A stretch of DNA of 64,000 nucleotides from Pseudomonas sp. CROZ-RG-20F-R04-15 (GTDB taxonomy: Bacteria; Pseudomonadota; Gammaproteobacteria; Pseudomonadales; Pseudomonadaceae): contig NZ_JAKNQL010000024.1 in the NCBI RefSeq assembly GCF_022662375.1, positions 24,461-88,460 on the forward strand, read 5' to 3'. The notes under the pieces are model-generated. The model saw only the letters and a list, made by a program, of their open reading frames with translations, ran no database searches and was not told the origin of the DNA. Made by a program: the position numbers and the translations under genes. Positions 59,856 through 64,000 of this stretch are shown one piece after another (position 1 is the first letter of the stretch; each line of letters begins with the position of its first letter).

Positions 59856-61124
59856 ATGGGCACGCACGTTATCAAGATGCCGGACATCGGCGAAGGCATC
59901 GCAGAAGTAGAACTGTCGCAGTGGCACGTCAAGGTTGGCGATCTGGTCGTTGAAGATCAGGTGCTGGCGGATGTGATGACCGACAAGGCCATGGTTGATA
60001 TTCCGTCGCCGGTCCACGGCAAGGTGATTGCCCTCGGTGGTCAGCCGGGTGAAGTGATGGCGGTTGGCAGTGTGCTGATCAGCATCGAGGTTGAAGGTGC
60101 CGGCAATCTAAAAGAATCGGCCGCGCCTGCCCCCGTCAAAGAAGCGCCTGCGGCGCCGAAAGTTGAAGCCGTGGTGGAAAGCAAACCTGCTGCCGCATCA
60201 CGTCCCGCTGCAGTTTGCCAAGGCCCGATGGTTGCCCGCGAAGCAGACGAGCGTCCGCTGGCCTCCCCGGCCGTGCGCAAACATGCGCTGGATCTGGGTA
60301 TACAGTTGCGTCTGGTACGCGGTTCCGGCCCGGCCGGTCGTGTGTTGCACGAAGACCTTGAGGCTTATCTCGCGCAAGGTCAGTCGAACGCCTCGGCACC
60401 GGTTGCCGCCGCGTACGCCCAGCGCAACGACGAAGAACAGATTCAAGTGATCGGCATGCGCCGCAAGATCGCCCAGCGTATGCAGGACGCCACCCAGCGT
60501 GCCGCACACTTCAGCTATGTCGAAGAAATCGACGTCACTGCCATCGAGGAACTGCGCGCGCATTTGAATGAAAAACACGGCGCCAGCCGTGGCAAGTTGA
60601 CCTTGCTGCCGTTCCTCGTCCGCGCCCTGGTCGTCGCCCTGCGCGACTTCCCGCAGATGAACGCCCGCTACGACGACGAAGCCCAAGTCATCACTCGCCT
60701 CGGTGCGGTGCATGTCGGCGTCGCCACGCAAAGCGATATCGGCCTGATGGTGCCGGTGGTCCGCCACGCCGAGGCGCGCAGCCTGTGGGACAGCGCCACG
60801 GAAATTTCCCGTTTGGCTAACGCCGCACGCAATGGCAAGGCCAGCCGCGATGAGCTGTCCGGCTCGACCATCACCCTGACCAGCCTCGGTGCGCTGGGCG
60901 GCATCGTTAGCACGCCGGTGCTGAACCTGCCGGAAGTGGCGATCGTCGGTGTGAACAAAATCGTCGAACGGCCGATGGTCGTCAAAGGCCAGGTGGTGAT
61001 CCGCAAAATGATGAACCTCTCCAGCTCCTTCGATCACCGCGTGGTCGATGGCATGGACGCGGCGCTCTTCATCCAGGCCATTCGTGGCTTGATCGAACAA
61101 CCTGCCACTTTGTTTGTGGAGTAA
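59856..61124 (+). CDS. bkdB: Branched-chain 2-oxoacid dehydrogenase E2 (dihydrolipoyl transacylase)
   Basis: 422 residues. Lipoyl domain 3-80 with lipoate Lys in VMTDKAMVDIPS near 44; Ala/Pro linker 85-125; E1/E3-binding domain 128-168 (ASPAVRKHALDLG); catalytic domain from 195 with DHRVVDGMD near 390 carrying His and Asp. Forms the core of the complex. ATG directly abuts the bkdA2 stop. Confidence 0.93.
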   Translation: MGTHVIKMPDIGEGIAEVELSQWHVKVGDLVVEDQVLADVMTDKAMVDIPSPVHGKVIALGGQPGEVMAVGSVLISIEVEGAGNLKESAAPAPVKEAPAAPKVEAVVESKPAAASRPAAVCQGPMVAREADERPLASPAVRKHALDLGIQLRLVRGSGPAGRVLHEDLEAYLAQGQSNASAPVAAAYAQRNDEEQIQVIGMRRKIAQRMQDATQRAAHFSYVEEIDVTAIEELRAHLNEKHGASRGKLTLLPFLVRALVVALRDFPQMNARYDDEAQVITRLGAVHVGVATQSDIGLMVPVVRHAEARSLWDSATEISRLANAARNGKASRDELSGSTITLTSLGALGGIVSTPVLNLPEVAIVGVNKIVERPMVVKGQVVIRKMMNLSSSFDHRVVDGMDAALFIQAIRGLIEQPATLFVE

Positions 61125-61131
61125 GGCGCGC

Positions 61132-62505
61132 ATGCAATCTCTGAACACTACGCTGCTGATCATCGGCGGCGGCCCCGGCGGTTATGTAACGGCAATCCGC
61201 GCCGGGCAACTGGGCATCCCGACCATTCTGGTCGAAGGCCAATCGCTGGGCGGCACCTGCCTGAACATCGGCTGCATCCCATCGAAAGCGCTGATTCACG
61301 TGGCTGAACAGTTTCACCAGACCCAGCATCACAGTCAGCATTCGGCGCTGGGCATCAGCGTTTCCGCGCCGAGCCTCGACATCAGCAAAAGCGTCGAGTG
61401 GAAGGACGGCATCGTTGATCGCCTGACCACCGGCGTCGCTGCCTTGCTGAAAAAGAACAAGGTTCAGGTCATCAACGGCTGGGCCAAAGTCATCGACGGC
61501 AAAACCGTTGACGTTGGCGACACGCGCATCCAGTGCGAGCACTTGGTGCTGGCCACCGGTTCGACCAGCGTCAATCTGCCGATCCTGCCGATTGGCGGGC
61601 CGATCATCTCTTCCACCGAAGCACTGGCGCCGACATCCGTGCCAAAACGCCTGGTCGTGGTGGGTGGCGGTTACATTGGTCTGGAACTGGGCATTGCTTA
61701 TCGCAAGCTTGGCGCCGAGGTCAGTGTGGTCGAGGCGCAGGATCGCATCCTGCCGGCCTACGACGCAGAACTGACGCAACCGGTGCATGACGCGCTGAAG
61801 CAGCTGGGCGTGAAGCTGTACCTCAAACACAGCGTGCTGGGATTCGACGGTACTTTGCAGGTGCGCGATCCAGAAGGCGAAACCCTGAATCTGGAAACCG
61901 ATCAGGTGCTGGTCGCCGTTGGTCGCAAACCGAACACGCAGGGCTGGAACCTCGAAGCGCTGAATCTGGACATGAACGGTTCGGCGATCAAGATCGACAG
62001 CCGCTGCCAGACCAGCATGCGTAACGTCTACGCGATTGGCGATTTGAGCGGCGAACCGATGCTGGCCCACCGCGCCATGGCTCAGGGTGAGATGGTTGCC
62101 GAGTTGATCAGCGGCAAAACCCGTGAGTTCAGCCCGACAGCCATTGCTGCGGTGTGCTTCACCGATCCGGAACTGGTGGTGGTCGGCAAGACGCCTGACG
62201 AGGCCAAGGCTGCGGGTCTGGACTGCATTGTTTCCAGTTTCCCGTTCGCCGCCAATGGCCGGGCGATGACGCTGGAATCGAAAAGCGGCTTCGTGCGGGT
62301 GGTCGCTCGTCGGGATAACCATGTGATTGTCGGCTGGCAAGCGGTGGGCGTAGGTGTTTCCGAGCTGTCGACGGCGTTTGCGCAAAGCCTGGAAATGGGC
62401 GCGCGGCTGGAGGACATCGGCGGCACCATTCATGCGCATCCGACTTTGGGTGAAGCGGTGCAGGAAGCGGCGTTGCGTGCCCTCGGGCATGCGTTGCACC
62501 TGTAG
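61132..62505 (+). CDS. lpdV: Dihydrolipoyl dehydrogenase E3 (LPD-Val)
   Basis: 457 residues. FAD motif IIGGGPGGYVTAIRAG near 9, redox disulfide GGTCLNIGCIPSKALI near 41, NAD motif VVGGGYIGLELG near 180, YAIGDLSG near 300, and the C-terminal HAHPTLGEAVQEA with catalytic His and Glu. The E3 dedicated to the bkd complex. TAAGG seven bases before ATG 61132. Last gene of the operon; a palindromic repeat follows. Confidence 0.93.
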   Translation: MQSLNTTLLIIGGGPGGYVTAIRAGQLGIPTILVEGQSLGGTCLNIGCIPSKALIHVAEQFHQTQHHSQHSALGISVSAPSLDISKSVEWKDGIVDRLTTGVAALLKKNKVQVINGWAKVIDGKTVDVGDTRIQCEHLVLATGSTSVNLPILPIGGPIISSTEALAPTSVPKRLVVVGGGYIGLELGIAYRKLGAEVSVVEAQDRILPAYDAELTQPVHDALKQLGVKLYLKHSVLGFDGTLQVRDPEGETLNLETDQVLVAVGRKPNTQGWNLEALNLDMNGSAIKIDSRCQTSMRNVYAIGDLSGEPMLAHRAMAQGEMVAELISGKTREFSPTAIAAVCFTDPELVVVGKTPDEAKAAGLDCIVSSFPFAANGRAMTLESKSGFVRVVARRDNHVIVGWQAVGVGVSELSTAFAQSLEMGARLEDIGGTIHAHPTLGEAVQEAALRALGHALHL

Positions 62506-62512
62506 CTGCGTT

Positions 62513-62637
62513 GATCGTTCCCACGCTCTGCGTGGGAATGCAGCCGGGGACGCTCTGCGTCCCAAAAGCCGAACGCGGAGCGTCCGATGAGGCATTCCCA
62601 CGCAGAGCGTAGGAACGATCAAGCGTGGGAACGATCA
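62513..62637. repeat. Palindromic repeat (GTTCCCACGCTCTGCGTGGGAA family) with an extra partial arm
   Basis: GATCGTTCCCACGCTCTGCG and inverted arm enclose GGACGCTCTGCGTCC-like dyads. A second truncated arm (AGCGTGGGAACGATC) is appended after the element, suggesting a duplication or slippage at its end. Confidence 0.88.
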
Positions 62638-62750
62638 GTGGAGCTAATTCCGGCTGCGAAACCGCTCAAGAATGAAGTATTGTTGTGCCCATCCAAAAAA
62701 CGTCAGAAGCCTTGAACCGTTTCGGCGGTTGTTCAGTGATAGAGGGTGTC

Positions 62751-63770
62751 ATGGGTAACGAAAGCATCAATTGGGACAAGCTGGGTTTTGACTACATCAA
62801 GACCGACAAACGCTATCTGTCGTACTTTCGCGATGGCGAGTGGGACAAAGGCACCCTGACCGAAGATAACGTGCTGCACATCAGCGAAGGCTCGACTGCC
62901 CTTCACTATGGCCAGCAGTGCTTCGAAGGCATGAAGGCCTATCGTTGCAAGGACGGCTCGATCAACCTGTTCCGCCCGGACCAGAACGCCCTGCGCATGC
63001 AACGCAGCTGCGCGCGTCTGCTGATGCCAACGGTCGACACCGAGCAGTTCATCGAAGCGTGTAAAGAAGTGGTGCGTGCCAACGAGCGCTTCATTCCGCC
63101 ATACGGCACCGGCGGCGCGCTGTACCTGCGTCCGTTCGTGATCGGCGTGGGTGACAACATCGGCGTGCGCACTGCACCCGAGTTCATCTTCTCGATCTTC
63201 TGCATCCCGGTCGGCGCCTACTTCAAGGGCGGCCTGACCCCGCACAACTTCCAGATCTCCAGCTACGACCGCGCCGCCCCACAAGGCACCGGCGCTGCCA
63301 AGGTCGGTGGCAACTACGCGGCCAGCCTGATGCCGGGCTCGAAAGCGAAGAAAGCCAACTTCGCCGACGCGATCTATCTGGATCCGATGACCCACACCAA
63401 GATCGAAGAAGTCGGCTCGGCCAACTTCTTCGGGATCACCCACGACAACAAGTTCATCACCCCGAACTCGCCGTCGGTTCTGCCAGGCATCACCCGCCTG
63501 TCGCTGATCGAACTGGCGAAATCGCGTCTGGGCCTGGAAGTGGTTGAAGGCGACGTGCTGATCGACAAACTGTCGGACTTCAAGGAAGCCGGCGCTTGCG
63601 GTACGGCTGCGGTGATCACCCCGATCGGTGGAATCAGCTATAACGACCATCTGCATGTGTTCCACAGCGAAACCGAAGTCGGCCCGGTGACACAGAAGCT
63701 CTACAAAGAGCTGACTGGCGTGCAGACCGGCGACATCGAAGCGCCAGCGGGCTGGATCGTCAAGGTTTGA
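62751..63770 (+). CDS. ilvE: Branched-chain amino acid aminotransferase
   Basis: 339 residues, PLP fold type IV of the long (class II, about 340-residue) type. Catalytic Lys in AKVGGNYAAS near residue 203; YLDPMTHTKIEEVGSANFF near 233; GTAAVITPIG near 306. It interconverts valine, leucine and isoleucine with their keto acids, the substrates of the bkd complex just upstream. GAGGG lies before ATG 62751; an upstream frame to 62685 lacks a site. Separate from bkd by 245 bp, so probably its own promoter. Confidence 0.92.
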   Translation: MGNESINWDKLGFDYIKTDKRYLSYFRDGEWDKGTLTEDNVLHISEGSTALHYGQQCFEGMKAYRCKDGSINLFRPDQNALRMQRSCARLLMPTVDTEQFIEACKEVVRANERFIPPYGTGGALYLRPFVIGVGDNIGVRTAPEFIFSIFCIPVGAYFKGGLTPHNFQISSYDRAAPQGTGAAKVGGNYAASLMPGSKAKKANFADAIYLDPMTHTKIEEVGSANFFGITHDNKFITPNSPSVLPGITRLSLIELAKSRLGLEVVEGDVLIDKLSDFKEAGACGTAAVITPIGGISYNDHLHVFHSETEVGPVTQKLYKELTGVQTGDIEAPAGWIVKV

Positions 63771-63790
63771 TCTGACGGCTGCTGATGCAC

Positions 63791-63828
63791 AAAAGCCCTC
63801 CACCGAGTGATTGGTGGGGGGCTTTTTT
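63791..63828 (+). terminator. Rho-independent terminator after ilvE
   Basis: AAAAGCCCTCCACC pairs with GGTGGGGGGCTTTTTT (one bulge), with six T on the plus strand. Confidence 0.85.
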
Positions 63829-63872
63829 GATTGTGGTTGTTGGTTTTTTTTGGGTAAGGCTGGAGATCTTTT

Positions 63873-64000
63873 CCCCCTCACCCCAGCCCTCCCGAAACGT
63901 CGGACCGCCCCCAGGGGGGCGAGGGGAAAGGGAGCCGATTTTCATGCTTTTTAAAACCTGAGTTCGACGCAAACTTTCAGGTCGATGGATCAAGTCCGAA
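63873..64000. repeat. Degenerate copy of the CCCTCACCC element, cut by the window end
   Basis: CCCCCTCACCCCAGCCCTCC starts like the left arm of the 175-bp element but is followed by a divergent GC-rich stretch. About 80 bp later CTTTCAGGTCGATGGAT matches the element interior. The right arm, if present, is outside the window. No gene is seen from 63771 to the end. Confidence 0.55.

Noticed and set aside
1..64000. tRNA, rRNA, prophage, plasmid origin or insertion-sequence transposase
   Set aside because: None recognised on either strand; the mobile DNA seen is limited to short palindromic repeats without encoded transposase.

Overview
The window reads as chromosomal DNA of a Pseudomonas of the P. 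fluorescens group. The grounds are dense REP-type palindromes (core GTGGGAGCGAGCCTGCTCGC and relatives) in most intergenic gaps, and a gene stock typical of that group: puu/spu polyamine genes, an OprD porin, bkd genes with their own lipoamide dehydrogenase, and reductive pyrimidine degradation. Almost everything is compact, GC-rich and catabolic. There is no rRNA, tRNA, CRISPR array, prophage or insertion-sequence transposase that I can see.

Layout. 1-3.0 kb: an AbrB-type membrane protein, a small SpoT-like HD hydrolase and three small unknown or secreted proteins. 3.3-6.1 kb is an accessory island: a strongly structured RNA leader before a small DUF3077-like gene, then an AT-rich GT8 glycosyltransferase gene split by a one-base frame change at a run of six A. 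6.1-17.4 kb is a polyamine module: PuuR, PuuB, PuuC and PuuA on the minus strand, then PuuD and a four-gene PotFGHI/Spu-type ABC importer on the plus strand. Polyamines would be imported, gamma-glutamylated, oxidised and hydrolysed to GABA. 17.4-21.9 kb: ThpR and several small proteins and lipoproteins of unknown function. 22.1-28.4 kb: a solitary lactate permease and a three-subunit molybdenum aldehyde oxidoreductase (paoABC), followed by a tandem repeat array. 28.4-32.7 kb: secreted cupin, LysR regulator, Tat-exported aldo/keto reductase, membrane hydrolase and CAP-domain protein.

32.9-41.5 kb is a reductive pyrimidine/hydantoin pathway: N-carbamoyl amidohydrolase and NCS1 permease on the minus strand; dihydropyrimidinase, PreT and PreA on the plus strand; and a TetR/RutR-type regulator. 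41.6-45.8 kb: CopC-CopD and an EmrAB-like drug efflux pair. 46.0-52.3 kb is a uronate module: OprD porin, uronate dehydrogenase, SMP-30 lactonase and a DctPQM TRAP importer. 52.4-55.9 kb is a sulfide module: TauE exporter, sulfide:quinone oxidoreductase, a BigR-type ArsR repressor with the two cysteines expected for persulfide sensing, and an ETHE1-like persulfide dioxygenase. 56.0-56.9 kb holds a stand-alone tyrosinase. 56.9-63.8 kb: bkdR, bkdA1-A2-B-lpdV and a branched-chain aminotransferase, so transamination of valine, leucine and isoleucine lies next to oxidative decarboxylation of the resulting keto acids.

Two themes join the modules. A-rich AANAANAA-type stretches, the kind bound by Hfq/Crc in pseudomonads, lie just before several catabolic genes. 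Four families of palindromic repeats occupy operon ends; one of them (CCCTCACCC...GGGTGAGGG) behaves as a defined element of about 175 bp with terminal inverted repeats. The most novel-looking item is the leader RNA at 3302-3536; next are the frame-split GT8 gene, the isolated tyrosinase and the 175-bp element with its expanded array.
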